From an uncultured bacterium (GTDB lineage: Bacteria; Cyanobacteriota; Vampirovibrionia; Gastranaerophilales; Gastranaerophilaceae): a DNA stretch of 64,000 nt. Under the pieces are notes generated by a model. That model was not told the DNA's origin and ran no database searches. It saw nothing but the letters and a program-made list of their open reading frames with translations. The position numbers and the translations under genes are program-made. This document shows, in pieces, positions 7,753 through 16,556 of the stretch. The number at the start of each line of letters is the position of its first letter. Within the stretch, counting starts at the first letter, position 1. The stretch is taken from NCBI GenBank assembly GCA_949284985.1, contig CASDWY010000031.1:1-64000 (forward strand), read 5' to 3'.

Positions 7753-8834
7753 CCTAGTGAGTTTTTGGCTTCTATGTCGGATGTAAGCTCTACTTCGCAA
7801 AAATCTTTTGGAAGAACAAATCTTACTTTACTGCATTGAACCTTTTTATCAAAGTACATTGCAGATATAAGTTCTTCTTTTGTTATATTTTGAGGTATTA
7901 CATATGTTAAGCCATATTTAGTCAAAAGGCTTATGGCTTGGGAATAGTAGGTGTTTGATATAGCGTTTCTGCTTTTTGCAAGATCAAAAGCAAGTCTCAT
8001 TCCTATTGCTACAGCTTCTCCATGTGTAAAATGTGTGAAGTTTGTTGCTTTTTCTATCGCATGAGCAAAAGTGTGACCAAAGTTTAAAATTGTTCTTAAT
8101 CCTTTTTCTTGTTCGTCTTCATTTACGACTTTTGCCTTTATTTCACAACAAATTTTAATCATTTCTTTCAGTGTTTGAGGATCTTTAGCTTTTATTTTGT
8201 CTGTGTTGTGTTCCATAAATTCAAAGAAATTGAAATTACATTTTGCTGTCTTTTCTATGAATGCATATTTTACCACTTCTGCTAAACCTGTTTTGTATTG
8301 ACGTTTATCTAAAGTTTTTAGAGTATTTGTATCAGACAAAACGAGTTTAGGTTGATAAAAGGCTCCTACAAGATTTTTTCCATAACTGGTATTTATTGCA
8401 ACTTTTCCGCCAACTGATGAATCAACTTGAGCTAAAAGAGTTGTTGGAATTTGTATAAAATCAATCCCCCTTAAATAGGTTGCAGCACAAAACCCTGTAA
8501 CATCTCCAATTACACCGCCACCAAAGGCAATTAATGCATCTTGGCGTTCAAGTTTTAATTCAAGCGCTTTTTCCATAATTTGTTTATAGGTGTCAAAATT
8601 TTTGTATTGTTCTCCGTCTTCAAGTATTATAAATTCTGCATTTTTAAGTTTAAGTGTTTGGGGATATAAACTCATAATGGTTTTGTTAGTTACTACAAGT
8701 AATTTTTGAGCTTTTGTGTATTGATTAATGTATTCCTGTGCATTTTGAATTAGGTTTTCTCCTATGAAAACAGGATAGTAGTATTCTTTTTTTTCGTTAA
8801 TTTTTACTTTAACATCAGGTAATTTATTTTCCAT
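7749..8834 (-). CDS. aroB: 3-dehydroquinate synthase
   Basis: AroB converts DAHP to 3-dehydroquinate, the second shikimate-pathway step, using NAD+ and a divalent metal. The 361-aa protein contains the NAD-binding LIAFGGGVIGDVTGFCAATY, the IPTTLLAQVDSSVGGKVAIN stretch, GLAEVVKYAFI, and the metal ligands in ILNFGHTFAHAIE and HGEAVAIGM. It overlaps the end of aroK by 11 nt and is the last gene of the lptC-lptA-aroC-aroK-aroB run. Confidence 0.96.
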   Translation of the reverse strand: MENKLPDVKVKINEKKEYYYPVFIGENLIQNAQEYINQYTKAQKLLVVTNKTIMSLYPQTLKLKNAEFIILEDGEQYKNFDTYKQIMEKALELKLERQDALIAFGGGVIGDVTGFCAATYLRGIDFIQIPTTLLAQVDSSVGGKVAINTSYGKNLVGAFYQPKLVLSDTNTLKTLDKRQYKTGLAEVVKYAFIEKTAKCNFNFFEFMEHNTDKIKAKDPQTLKEMIKICCEIKAKVVNEDEQEKGLRTILNFGHTFAHAIEKATNFTHFTHGEAVAIGMRLAFDLAKSRNAISNTYYSQAISLLTKYGLTYVIPQNITKEELISAMYFDKKVQCSKVRFVLPKDFCEVELTSDIEAKNSLG

Positions 8835-9357
8835 ATTTTTTGTATATCTCCAAAATTTCTTCTGCTGCTTGAAATGGTGTTTTATTATCTGTAATAATTT
8901 CTATTTTAGCTAGTTTATAGTATTTTTCACGTTCATTAATTAATTCAGCAATTTTTTTTTGAGGGTTTTCGCAATTTAATAGTGGTCTGTTAGTGTCGTT
9001 TTTAACTCTTTCAAAGATAGTTGTTGGCGAGGCAGAAAGATAGAAAGTTAAGGAGTTTTGGCACAAAAGATTTCTGTTTATTTCTTTTAAAAACATTCCA
9101 CCGCCAGTTGATATTATCAAGTTTGTTTTAGTTTTAAGATTTTTTAATAATGTTGTTTCACATTGTCTAAAATATTCCTCTCCTTTTTGGGAAAATATTT
9201 GAGATATAGTAAGCTTTTCAAGTTTTTCTATTTCAAAATCCGTTTCAAGTAGTATTAAATTAGGCATTAATTCAGCTAGAGCTTTTGCTGTAGTGGATTT
9301 TCCGCTACCCATCATACCAATTAAGGATATATTGTTTTTAAGATAGCAAGTATCCAT
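8824..9357 (-). CDS. aroK: Shikimate kinase
   Basis: Shikimate kinase phosphorylates shikimate at O3 with ATP. The 177-aa protein has the Walker A GMMGSGKST at about residues 14-22, the substrate Asp region LLETDFEIE, the GGGM segment (STGGGMF), and the lid RPLLN. A run of nine A in the mRNA sense (8952-8960) codes for QKK near residue 135. It overlaps aroC by 1 nt and aroB by 11 nt. Confidence 0.94.
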   Translation of the reverse strand: MDTCYLKNNISLIGMMGSGKSTTAKALAELMPNLILLETDFEIEKLEKLTISQIFSQKGEEYFRQCETTLLKNLKTKTNLIISTGGGMFLKEINRNLLCQNSLTFYLSASPTTIFERVKNDTNRPLLNCENPQKKIAELINEREKYYKLAKIEIITDNKTPFQAAEEILEIYKKYGK

Positions 9358-10541
9358 TAAATATTCTCCAAGCGTTGCAGGTAGGCGTGGAAATTGTTTT
9401 TTATATCAAATAAGTTATCAGAACCAAATTTTTCAAGGAAAGAATTGGCAAATACATAAGCGCACATTGCTTCAGCGACAACGCCACAAGCCGGAACCGC
9501 ACAGACATCTGCCCTTTCAAAGTGAGCTTCTAATGGTTGTTTAGTTTCAATGTCTATTGATTTTAAAGCTTTGCGCATGGTTGGAATGGGCTTCATTGTA
9601 ATTGTTATAATTACAGGTTCACCGTTTGTCATTCCGCCTTCGAGCCCTCCGGCGTTATTGGTAGTTCTTGTAATTTTATTATCTTTATAAAAAATTTCAT
9701 CATGAACATCATGTCCGCATTTTTTCCCGGATAGTGCGCCAAGACCTATTTCAACAGATTTGACTGCAGGAATGGACATTAAAGCTTGAGCAAGTTGTGA
9801 ATCAAGTCTTTTGTCCCAATGCACATATGAGCCTAAACCTACCGGAAGATTTTTAAATATAATTTGTATTTTTCCACCAAGTGATGTTCCTATTTGTTGT
9901 GCTTTGTCTATTTCTTCTTTCATTTTTAATGTTGTTTCAAAGTTTGCGCATCTTAATTCAGATTTTTCTGCGTCTTTTTGAAGTTTGTTTAAGTCTGATA
10001 AGTTAAAGGAAGATTGGATTTCTCCAATTTCAATAACATGAGAAAAGCCTGTTATTCCAAATTCTTTGAGTAAAAGTTTGCAAATAGCACCAGTAGCTGT
10101 TCTTGTTGCAGTTTCTCTTGCAGATGATCTTTCTAAAACATTGCGTATATCATCGAAGTTATATTTTATAAATCCTGCGTAATCGGCATGACCTGGACGT
10201 AGTTTAGTAATTTTTTTTGATGCTATTATCTCTGCAATATTTTTATCAGAAAAATCTTGTGGCTCTGTACTCATTGCTGTTTGCCAGTTTTCCCAATCTT
10301 TGTTCTTAATTTCAAGACAAATTGGAGAACCGGTACTAATACCAAATCTTACCCCGGATAGAATTTCTACTTGATCAGATTCTATTTTCATTCTTCCGCC
10401 GCGCCCATAGCCCATTTGACGTCTGGAAAGCTCATTGTTTATAAAGGCTTTGTCTATTGAAACTCCTGAGGGGAGTCCTTCAATAATAGTATTTAAACAT
10501 TTTCCATGCGATTCACCTGCAGTTAAAAATCTAATGGGCAT
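9357..10541 (-). CDS. aroC: Chorismate synthase
   Basis: AroC makes chorismate from EPSP using reduced FMN. The signatures are GESHGKCLNTIIEGLPSGV at the N-terminus, RRQMGYGRGGRMKIE, RPGHADYAGFIKYNF, and RSSARETATRTATGA. At 394 aa it is slightly longer than many homologues. Three shikimate genes (aroC, aroK, aroB) lie together, with 3 nt separating aroC from the upstream lptA-like gene and a 1-nt overlap with aroK. Confidence 0.96.
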   Translation of the reverse strand: MPIRFLTAGESHGKCLNTIIEGLPSGVSIDKAFINNELSRRQMGYGRGGRMKIESDQVEILSGVRFGISTGSPICLEIKNKDWENWQTAMSTEPQDFSDKNIAEIIASKKITKLRPGHADYAGFIKYNFDDIRNVLERSSARETATRTATGAICKLLLKEFGITGFSHVIEIGEIQSSFNLSDLNKLQKDAEKSELRCANFETTLKMKEEIDKAQQIGTSLGGKIQIIFKNLPVGLGSYVHWDKRLDSQLAQALMSIPAVKSVEIGLGALSGKKCGHDVHDEIFYKDNKITRTTNNAGGLEGGMTNGEPVIITITMKPIPTMRKALKSIDIETKQPLEAHFERADVCAVPACGVVAEAMCAYVFANSFLEKFGSDNLFDIKNNFHAYLQRLENI

Positions 10542-10544
10542 AGT

Positions 10545-11507
10545 TTATTTCCCTTTTTCATTAATGTCTTTTATATTACGAATGCTTGTGTAAACGTTAC
10601 CTTCTGCATAAAAATCTTTTGGGTCCATAAACATTGTAATTTTATCTGCTTCAATTGATCTGGCTTGTTCTATAATTTTAGAACGACCTGTAAAAACAAC
10701 TTGGTTAAGTTGTTTAGTTTTTTTATCAGGTAAAACTGTTGCTTTCGGACCTGATGCTATGTAGTCTTTGTAATGGACTCTAACGTTTCCGCTAGCCATG
10801 ATTATGTTGTTTTTTTTATCATATTGCTGATAATTTGACCAAACTTGTATTCTATCACCTTTTTCTGAGGTTAGATCTGTGTATGCATTCCCTTCTGATA
10901 TAGCAAGCTCGTTTGCAGTTGTGTAAACAAATTTGTCTGCCATTAAGGTGTTTGTGCCTTGAGTTATTTTGGCATTTCCAATGAGTTCCATTCTTTCAAG
11001 ATCGCTGTTAGAGTTTACTTTAGCAATAGCTTTGTCTGAGTAACTTTTAATATCGTCATAATTTATAATTGTTCCGCCTGTAGCTGTCATTATGTTTGTT
11101 TTGGTGTTATATTCTTGTTCATCAGATGTTATAATTACTGTTGGTTTTTTGAGTGTTGTTATAATAGTTTGGGCGTCACCTGATGCAGTTATAACTTTAT
11201 TTAGCAAAGAAACTTTAAGTATATTTGATTTTAATTCACTTTTTTTACCGCTTTTTATCTGATAAGCATAGGGCTTGTTAAAAAAAGTAGCTTCATCAAG
11301 TTGTCCTTTGTTCGGGTCAACTGTAGCTTCAGCATAAGGGCTTTTTACATGTATATCATCTATTTGTACTTGTACATTTCCTTCAAATTTTCCTTTATTT
11401 TCATTTGTACGGAAGGTTTGTTTGTCTGATTTTATTGTTAAATCTGCACAATGTGCAGCCAGTGTAGCGCAAATTATTATTGTTAAAATTGCTATAAACT
11501 TTTTCAT
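10545..11507 (-). CDS. lptA: LptA/OstA-like periplasmic LPS transport protein
   Basis: A 320-aa exported protein with a signal peptide ending near AAHCADLTIKSDK and a beta-rich body with repeated OstA-type segments (FEGNVQVQIDDIHVKSPYAE, ASGNVRVHYKDYIASGPKA, AEGNVYTSI). This is the LptA fold, which bridges the periplasm and hands LPS from LptC to LptD. It is about twice the length of E. coli LptA, so it may have extra jellyroll segments, as cyanobacterial OstA_N proteins can. It overlaps lptC by 4 nt, and an LptD-like gene is present at the end of the window. Confidence 0.82.
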   Translation of the reverse strand: MKKFIAILTIIICATLAAHCADLTIKSDKQTFRTNENKGKFEGNVQVQIDDIHVKSPYAEATVDPNKGQLDEATFFNKPYAYQIKSGKKSELKSNILKVSLLNKVITASGDAQTIITTLKKPTVIITSDEQEYNTKTNIMTATGGTIINYDDIKSYSDKAIAKVNSNSDLERMELIGNAKITQGTNTLMADKFVYTTANELAISEGNAYTDLTSEKGDRIQVWSNYQQYDKKNNIIMASGNVRVHYKDYIASGPKATVLPDKKTKQLNQVVFTGRSKIIEQARSIEADKITMFMDPKDFYAEGNVYTSIRNIKDINEKGK

Positions 11508-12079
11508 AATTTCTTTCCCTCACCACCAAAAAGTTCTGTTCTGACATTTCCTGTTATTTTAAAGTCTGACCAATCAGGAGTAAGCGATGCTTTATTTCCA
11601 TATAATTTTATTTGGTCTTTCTTTTCCATTACAATATTTCCTTGTGCTGTTATATCAGCTTCTTTTCCTTGCCAAGTAATTCTATCGGATTTAATATATT
11701 CTCCATTTTTATATACAATAAGAGAATTTTTATAAAGTACGACTTTTTGAGTTTCTTCAGTAAGAGTTCCTTGATCAGATTTAAAACTCATAATTACATT
11801 ACCGTCGCGATAAAAATTACCCATGACATTTGTTAAAAGAACAACTTTGTCTTTGTTGTTATAATGACCTTCGTCAGCATATATTTCCCAGTATTTTGAA
11901 TTATCTTTTGTTTCTGTAACGATTAGTCCATGGACAATAACTTCTTGTTTTTCCATAGCATTAGAAAGGATATCTTTACGAAAATTTTTTGTAATCATCC
12001 GTCCGGCTATAAAAGCCCAAATTAGACCAATAGTAACTACAAAAGCCAAAGTTATGTATAAAATATTACGCTTTTTCAT
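11504..12079 (-). CDS. lptC: LptC-like LPS export protein
   Basis: LptC is the bitopic inner-membrane partner of the LptBFG transporter that passes LPS to LptA. The 191-aa protein has one N-terminal membrane helix (residues about 6-25, ILYITLAFVVTIGLIWAF) and a periplasmic LptC domain (VIVHGLIVTETKDNSKYWEI, YADEGHYN, DGNVIMSFKSDQGTL, ITWQGKEADITAQGNIVME). AGAGGTTTAA just before the ATG is a good ribosome binding site. It is the first gene of the lpt-aro run. Confidence 0.83.
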   Translation of the reverse strand: MKKRNILYITLAFVVTIGLIWAFIAGRMITKNFRKDILSNAMEKQEVIVHGLIVTETKDNSKYWEIYADEGHYNNKDKVVLLTNVMGNFYRDGNVIMSFKSDQGTLTEETQKVVLYKNSLIVYKNGEYIKSDRITWQGKEADITAQGNIVMEKKDQIKLYGNKASLTPDWSDFKITGNVRTELFGGEGKKL

Positions 12080-12097
12080 TTAAACCTCTATTATGTA

Positions 12098-12127
12098 ATT
12101 TTAGCATAAAAGAGCTTGAGATAACAA
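12098..12127 (-). promoter_or_regulatory. Candidate promoter of the lptC-aroB operon
   Basis: On the minus strand TTGTTA (12122-12127) and TAAAAT (12098-12103) are 18 bp apart. Transcription would start about 10-15 nt upstream of lptC. This is a sequence-only prediction. Confidence 0.4.
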
Positions 12128-12149
12128 TTGTAAATAAGTTTTTACAGAA

Positions 12150-12800
12150 CTACTTAAAATTTAAAGTTAGTTGTGCAGATTGTTGAGACTCTAAAATTTT
12201 TCTAACAAATAGTTTTCTGTGGTATTCAGTTATTCCATATGATTTTATAGCCTCAATATGTGCATTTGACAGGTATCCTTTATTTGATGCCCAGTGATAT
12301 TGAGGATATTTTTTATCGAGTTTCATCATAATCCTATCCCGTTCTACTTTTGCTAAAATACTTGCTGCTGCAATTGTGGCGGATTTTGTGTCGCCTTTTG
12401 TAAAACATTTTTGTTCAAATTTGAATGGCTTTATTAATTTATTTCCATCAACAAAAACTTCTACATCTGTTGAATTTAGTTGTCTTGCTACGTGGTAGCA
12501 GGCTCTTCGCATAGCATCCAGTGCGGCAATTAGAATATTTGTTTTTTCGATTTGTTCTATAGTAGATCGTCTTATTGAATATATGGAGTTTGCTTTGATT
12601 ACTTCATAAAGCTGTTCTCTTTTAGCTTCTGAAAGTTGTTTGGAATCATTTAATTCTTCTAAAAGCCCACATGGCTCGTTAATGAAACATACTGCAGCAG
12701 CGTATACATCGCCTGCTGCCGGACCTCTGCCTACTTCATCCGTTCCTATTAAAAATTGTTTTTTTTTGTTTTTTCTATCAAAATTTATTAGTTCACTCAT
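12150..12800 (-). CDS. rnhB: Ribonuclease HII
   Basis: RNase HII cleaves RNA in RNA-DNA hybrids and removes misincorporated ribonucleotides. The 216-aa protein shows the Asp-Glu active-site GTDEVGRGPAAGDVYAAAV at about residues 18-36, ELNDSKQLSEAKRE, VFVDGNKL, and the DTKSATIAAASILAKVERD segment with further acidic ligands. It overlaps rbgA by 8 nt, giving the rplS-rbgA-rnhB order also known from Firmicutes. A second type-2 RNase H (HIII) lies at 55351-56244. Confidence 0.95.
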   Translation of the reverse strand: MSELINFDRKNKKKQFLIGTDEVGRGPAAGDVYAAAVCFINEPCGLLEELNDSKQLSEAKREQLYEVIKANSIYSIRRSTIEQIEKTNILIAALDAMRRACYHVARQLNSTDVEVFVDGNKLIKPFKFEQKCFTKGDTKSATIAAASILAKVERDRIMMKLDKKYPQYHWASNKGYLSNAHIEAIKSYGITEYHRKLFVRKILESQQSAQLTLNFK

Positions 12801-13638
12801 TTATGCTATCCAGTGTAAATTTACCTATTTTACCATCTCTAAAATCTTTAAGAATATATGCTGCTGTTCGTGTTATGTCGGGATTAGAACCTGAAACTAA
12901 CCAATTTCTCGAAATAGCAATGTTTTCCAGTGTAGGTTCTTGTTCTGCTAAAAGCTTGTAATGGCAGTAAAATTCTTTTTTATATAGAGTACAAAGTTCT
13001 TCAATTAAGGCAATTGCTACTTCTTCATTTTGGTATGCGTTTTCACTCACAGAATTAACAAAAGCTAGTTTTTGAGCTGTTTTTTGATCGTCTAACTTAA
13101 GTGGAATGATGCCAGGAGTATCTAATAAATCGATACGAGGGTTTACTCTTACCCATTGTTGCATTCTTGTTACTCCTGCTTTTGCGCCTGTTTTTGTTTT
13201 GGATTTTTTAATAAGTTTGTTAATTATACTGGATTTTCCCACATTTGGCATTCCTACAACCATAACTCTAACGGGTCTGGGTAGAAGTCCTTTTTGAATG
13301 AGCTTAATCATTTTAGGTTTACCTAGTTCAATGAGTTTGTTGATTATTGATGAGTAATCATTTCCTTTGTGGGAGGAAGAAATTATTACAGGATGATCAA
13401 ATTTGTTTTCTAATTTAGCTTTCCACGCTTTTGTCAAGCCTTCGTCTGCTAAGTCAGCTTTATTTAGGATTATAAGTCTTGGAATTTCTCCAAGCAGTTT
13501 TTTAATTTCAGGATAGATACTGCTTTGAGGAATTCTTGCATCTAAAACTTCTATTACAACGTCAACAAGGCTGAGTTGTTCTTTTAGTTTTCTCTCAGCC
13601 TTGGCAATATGTCCTGGATACCAATGTATGTGTGACAT
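12793..13638 (-). CDS. rbgA: Ribosome biogenesis GTPase RbgA/YlqF
   Basis: A circularly permuted GTPase involved in late assembly of the 50S ribosomal subunit. The sequence starts with HIHWYPGHIAKAERKLKEQL, has the permuted order G4 (ILNKADL) - G1 (VGMPNVGKSSIINKL) - G3 (DLLDTPGI), and ends in the RbgA-type helical C-terminal domain. The 281-aa length is normal. It lies between rplS (14-nt gap) and rnhB (8-nt overlap), a conserved context that supports the assignment. Confidence 0.94.
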   Translation of the reverse strand: MSHIHWYPGHIAKAERKLKEQLSLVDVVIEVLDARIPQSSIYPEIKKLLGEIPRLIILNKADLADEGLTKAWKAKLENKFDHPVIISSSHKGNDYSSIINKLIELGKPKMIKLIQKGLLPRPVRVMVVGMPNVGKSSIINKLIKKSKTKTGAKAGVTRMQQWVRVNPRIDLLDTPGIIPLKLDDQKTAQKLAFVNSVSENAYQNEEVAIALIEELCTLYKKEFYCHYKLLAEQEPTLENIAISRNWLVSGSNPDITRTAAYILKDFRDGKIGKFTLDSINE

Positions 13639-13652
13639 TTGGTAAAATCTTC

Positions 13653-14006
13653 TTATCTTCTTTCAAGTTTTTCTTTGATTCTTGTAGCTTTACCTGAGCG
13701 TTCTCTCAAGTAGTATAATTTAGCACGTCTAACTTCACCGCGTCTAAGTACGGCAATTTTTTCAATTCTTGGAGAGTATACAGGGAAAACTCTTTCAACA
13801 CCTACACCTTGGAATATTTTTCTAACGGTAATAGTCTTTCCTACTCCAGAACCGCGTTTTTTAATAATAGTACCTTCGAATGCTTGTGTTCTTTCTTTGT
13901 TTCCTTCAATAATTCTTACGAAAACTTTAACCGTATCTCCAGGGTTTAGTTCCGGAAGTTCTTTATCCAAGTATTGTTTTTCTAATTCTTTAATTATAGG
14001 GTTCAT
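13653..14006 (-). CDS. rplS: 50S ribosomal protein L19
   Basis: L19 sits at the 30S-50S interface. The 117-aa protein contains the family hallmarks [58 protein letters not shown] and [17 protein letters not shown]. An AAAAGGAA ribosome binding site precedes the ATG. A TTGACA at 14079-14084 on the minus strand could be part of its promoter but the -10 match is poor. Confidence 0.97.
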   Translation of the reverse strand: MNPIIKELEKQYLDKELPELNPGDTVKVFVRIIEGNKERTQAFEGTIIKKRGSGVGKTITVRKIFQGVGVERVFPVYSPRIEKIAVLRRGEVRRAKLYYLRERSGKATRIKEKLERR

Positions 14007-14138
14007 ATCTTTATTCCTTTTATCATTGTCTTAGTTACTTAATGCTAAGCAAAACATGAAAAAATTTCAAGTACCTTTTGTCAAAAAACAGCTTAATATA
14101 AATGAAATGTAACAAAATGCCTATTGAAAAAGATTATG

Positions 14139-14144
14139 TATAAT
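14139..14144 (+). promoter_or_regulatory. -10 box placing the start site on the maf-like ATG
   Basis: TATAAT at 14139-14144 ends 7 nt before the ATG at 14151, so the expected transcription start falls on the start codon. There is no Shine-Dalgarno sequence. The -35 region is weak. Confidence 0.35.
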
Positions 14145-14150
14145 GTTTAT

Positions 14151-16103
14151 ATGGCAGAATTAAATGAAATTTTGAAAAATAATCTTTCGTATATTAATAT
14201 TTATGATGCGGAATTATGTAGGCGTATAGAGTCTGTTGATGAGCTTTCTATGCCAATTGAGATGACATATACCGCTCAAAATGAGCCTAATTTATCTGTA
14301 GCCGGTTTTCCGATAAGTGATTATTCAGGTGCTCAGCAAGAAGCTCAAAGGTTGGTTGATTCATTGTCTCATAACTGTAGAGCGTCTGTTCATGTTTTAT
14401 TTGGATTAGGTTTTGGTTATATTTTTAAGCAGCTTGTGCAGTTTTCGAGTGGAACGGTAATTCTTTATGAGCCTTGTTTAGAGCTTTTAAGAGTTGCGCT
14501 TGAAATGGTTGATTTTTCTGAAGATTTGTCTCAAGGGAGAGTTTTTGTTACAGACAATTTGGATATGCTAGAGAAACATTTTGTTGCGTCCTATCGCCCA
14601 GGAACCAGAACTTCGTTGCTTTTTACAAAGTATCATAAAAGTCAACTTGTTATTCAAATGAATAAACTTTTAGAAAAACTTGGGGTTCTTCAAGGCATGA
14701 TGGAAGTTGATTCCAGACAGAGAGCAGAAATTGGTGGTAGCTACGTAGGAATGCTTGCAGCCAATCTGTTTGAGTTGCAGAAGTATCCCTATATCGGTCA
14801 ATTTGAGAATGCGCTTTTGAATGTTCCAGCTATTATTGCAGCTGCAGGTCCGAGTTTGAGTGAAAATATTGCTGCCATTAAAAAATATCGTAATAAAGCG
14901 GTTTTGTTTACTGTTTCTACTGCTTTGGGTGTTCTTCATGCAAATGATATTACTCCCGATTTTGTTTCTATGGTTGAGCTTTTTAATGCAGTTAATTTGG
15001 TTCAAAATTTTGGTATTGAGCAAACGTGTTTAATTGCTGAGCCATATGTAAATACCGCAGTTTTGCGTTTGCCTTTTAAAAATAAAATTATAACCTCATC
15101 TCAAGAAAATCGTGCTAATGAAATTTATGATAAAGCTTTTGATATAGACAAAGTTTATTTTGAATCAAAAGGAACTGTCGCTTATAATGCGTTGTTTGCA
15201 GCCAAGTTTATGGGGTGTAATCCTATAATACTTGTTGGACAAGATTTAGCTTATGTTGATGGAAATTGTTATAGCAAAGATTCTCCATTAGCGGATTATA
15301 AATGCAAAAAAACTGCTTCTGGTTGGGAAGTTTGGATTGATGATAAAAATAGACTTAAAGAAAATCTTTATGGTCATTATGCATATATGAGTGAAGAGAG
15401 AAAAGATGCTGCAATTGACGCAAGATTAAAGGAACTTAATACATTTATTATGACAGCTAAAACGCTTGAGGGAAAAGAGGTTGCAACGTCAAGTGCTTTT
15501 GCATTGTTTGCTGAATATTATAAAAACTTTGCTAAAAAATATTCTCAAAATATTAAACTTTATACAACTACAAAAAAAGGTGCTTATTTGGGCGAGTTTC
15601 AATATAAGGAGTTAGAGGAGATATTAAAAGATTTTGAGGATTGTAATGCTTCTGAGGTTGTTAAAAAGATACATGACTCTACTTCAGATAATAAATGGTC
15701 TATTGAGTTTTTAAGAGATGAATATAAGATTTTGGCCCGTGCTTATAACCTTGTGGGTTTGGAGGTAGAGACCTTTAAACAATTTTCTGAGGAGCTTCAA
15801 AGTAAAAAACTGAGTGAGCGTATTTTACGTATGACAAAAGAATTGCTTAAAGTATATTTAAAGATTCAAGATGAATGTATGAAGTTCTCTTTGTTTTATC
15901 GTGAGACTACATATGCATCTAGGTATTATATTGGTAAAATTATTCCTGGTTTGAATACGTTGACTGTGGAGTCTGTGTGTCAACTTCGCGATGCACTTGA
16001 AATTTTTTATGTAAAAGATTATGAGAGAATTGGAAATTTGATGAAAAGTATAGACATAATATTAAATAGGATTGAAGATGAAAGTTGTAGTACAAAGAGT
16101 TAA
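14151..16103 (+). CDS. Maf/DUF115 family protein (motility accessory factor-like)
   Basis: A 650-aa protein of the DUF115 (MptE-like / Maf) family. The recognisable core is [15 protein letters not shown] at about residues 222-236, followed by [20 protein letters not shown] and the [21 protein letters not shown] stretch. Maf proteins transfer pseudaminic or legionaminic acid to flagellin in several flagellated bacteria, an established link. fliD at 50232 and a PseA-like amidotransferase at 23288 make a flagellin-glycosylation role plausible but not proven. The start is uncertain: I choose the ATG at 14151, although a TTG at 14124 and an ATG at 14136 are in frame. Its end overlaps dtd. Confidence 0.75.
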   Translation: MAELNEILKNNLSYINIYDAELCRRIESVDELSMPIEMTYTAQNEPNLSVAGFPISDYSGAQQEAQRLVDSLSHNCRASVHVLFGLGFGYIFKQLVQFSSGTVILYEPCLELLRVALEMVDFSEDLSQGRVFVTDNLDMLEKHFVASYRPGTRTSLLFTKYHKSQLVIQMNKLLEKLGVLQGMMEVDSRQRAEIGGSYVGMLAANLFELQKYPYIGQFENALLNVPAIIAAAGPSLSENIAAIKKYRNKAVLFTVSTALGVLHANDITPDFVSMVELFNAVNLVQNFGIEQTCLIAEPYVNTAVLRLPFKNKIITSSQENRANEIYDKAFDIDKVYFESKGTVAYNALFAAKFMGCNPIILVGQDLAYVDGNCYSKDSPLADYKCKKTASGWEVWIDDKNRLKENLYGHYAYMSEERKDAAIDARLKELNTFIMTAKTLEGKEVATSSAFALFAEYYKNFAKKYSQNIKLYTTTKKGAYLGEFQYKELEEILKDFEDCNASEVVKKIHDSTSDNKWSIEFLRDEYKILARAYNLVGLEVETFKQFSEELQSKKLSERILRMTKELLKVYLKIQDECMKFSLFYRETTYASRYYIGKIIPGLNTLTVESVCQLRDALEIFYVKDYERIGNLMKSIDIILNRIEDESCSTKS

Positions 16104-16518
16104 GAAAGCGTCTGTTTCTATTGATGATAACTTGTATAGCAGTATAGGTAAAGGATTGCTTGTTTTATTCGGTGTCGAAAAAGGTGATGAGTTTGAGAGT
16201 GCAAAATGGCTTGCTGATAAACTCTTGAAGCTTCGTATCTTTGAAGATGAAAATGATAAAATGAATTTTTCTGTTAAAGATATTGGCGGTGAAATTCTTG
16301 TAGTTTCGCAGTTTACGCTTGCAGGAGATTGTAAAAAAGGTACTCGACCGAGTTTTGATGGTGCTGAAAATCCTAAGCGAGCACAGATAATTTATGAAGA
16401 TTTTTGTAAATTGCTTAATGAGAGTATTCCTGTAAAAACTGGAGTATTTGGTGCAATGATGGAGGTTTCTTTGGTAAATGACGGACCTGTTACTTTTGTG
16501 CTCGAAAAAACTAATTAG
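16078..16518 (+). CDS. dtd: D-aminoacyl-tRNA deacylase
   Basis: Dtd removes D-amino acids (and glycine mischarged on tRNA-Ala) from tRNA, a translation proofreading step. The protein starts MKVVVQRV, has the [17 protein letters not shown] motif with the catalytic region, and the cross-subunit Gly-Pro pair in [10 protein letters not shown]. At 146 aa it is full length. The ATG at 16078 is preferred to an upstream TTG at 16072 because family members begin MKVVVQRV. It overlaps the maf-like gene by 26 nt. Confidence 0.95.
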   Translation: MKVVVQRVKKASVSIDDNLYSSIGKGLLVLFGVEKGDEFESAKWLADKLLKLRIFEDENDKMNFSVKDIGGEILVVSQFTLAGDCKKGTRPSFDGAENPKRAQIIYEDFCKLLNESIPVKTGVFGAMMEVSLVNDGPVTFVLEKTN

Positions 16519-16547
16519 TTGATATTACATAAAGTTTTTAATACAAT
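16519..16547 (+). promoter_or_regulatory. Promoter of trhP-like gene, near-leaderless
   Basis: TTGATA (16519-16524) and TACAAT (16542-16547) have the ideal 17-bp spacing. The -10 box ends 9 nt before the ATG, giving a leader of only 2-4 nt. Confidence 0.5.
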
Positions 16548-16556
16548 AGTTGTGCT

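Noticed and set aside
8952-8960. A9 run in aroK as a frameshift site
   Set aside because: It is shorter, there is no known frameshift biology in aroK, and the reading frame is complete. It serves as a control for the dnaX run.
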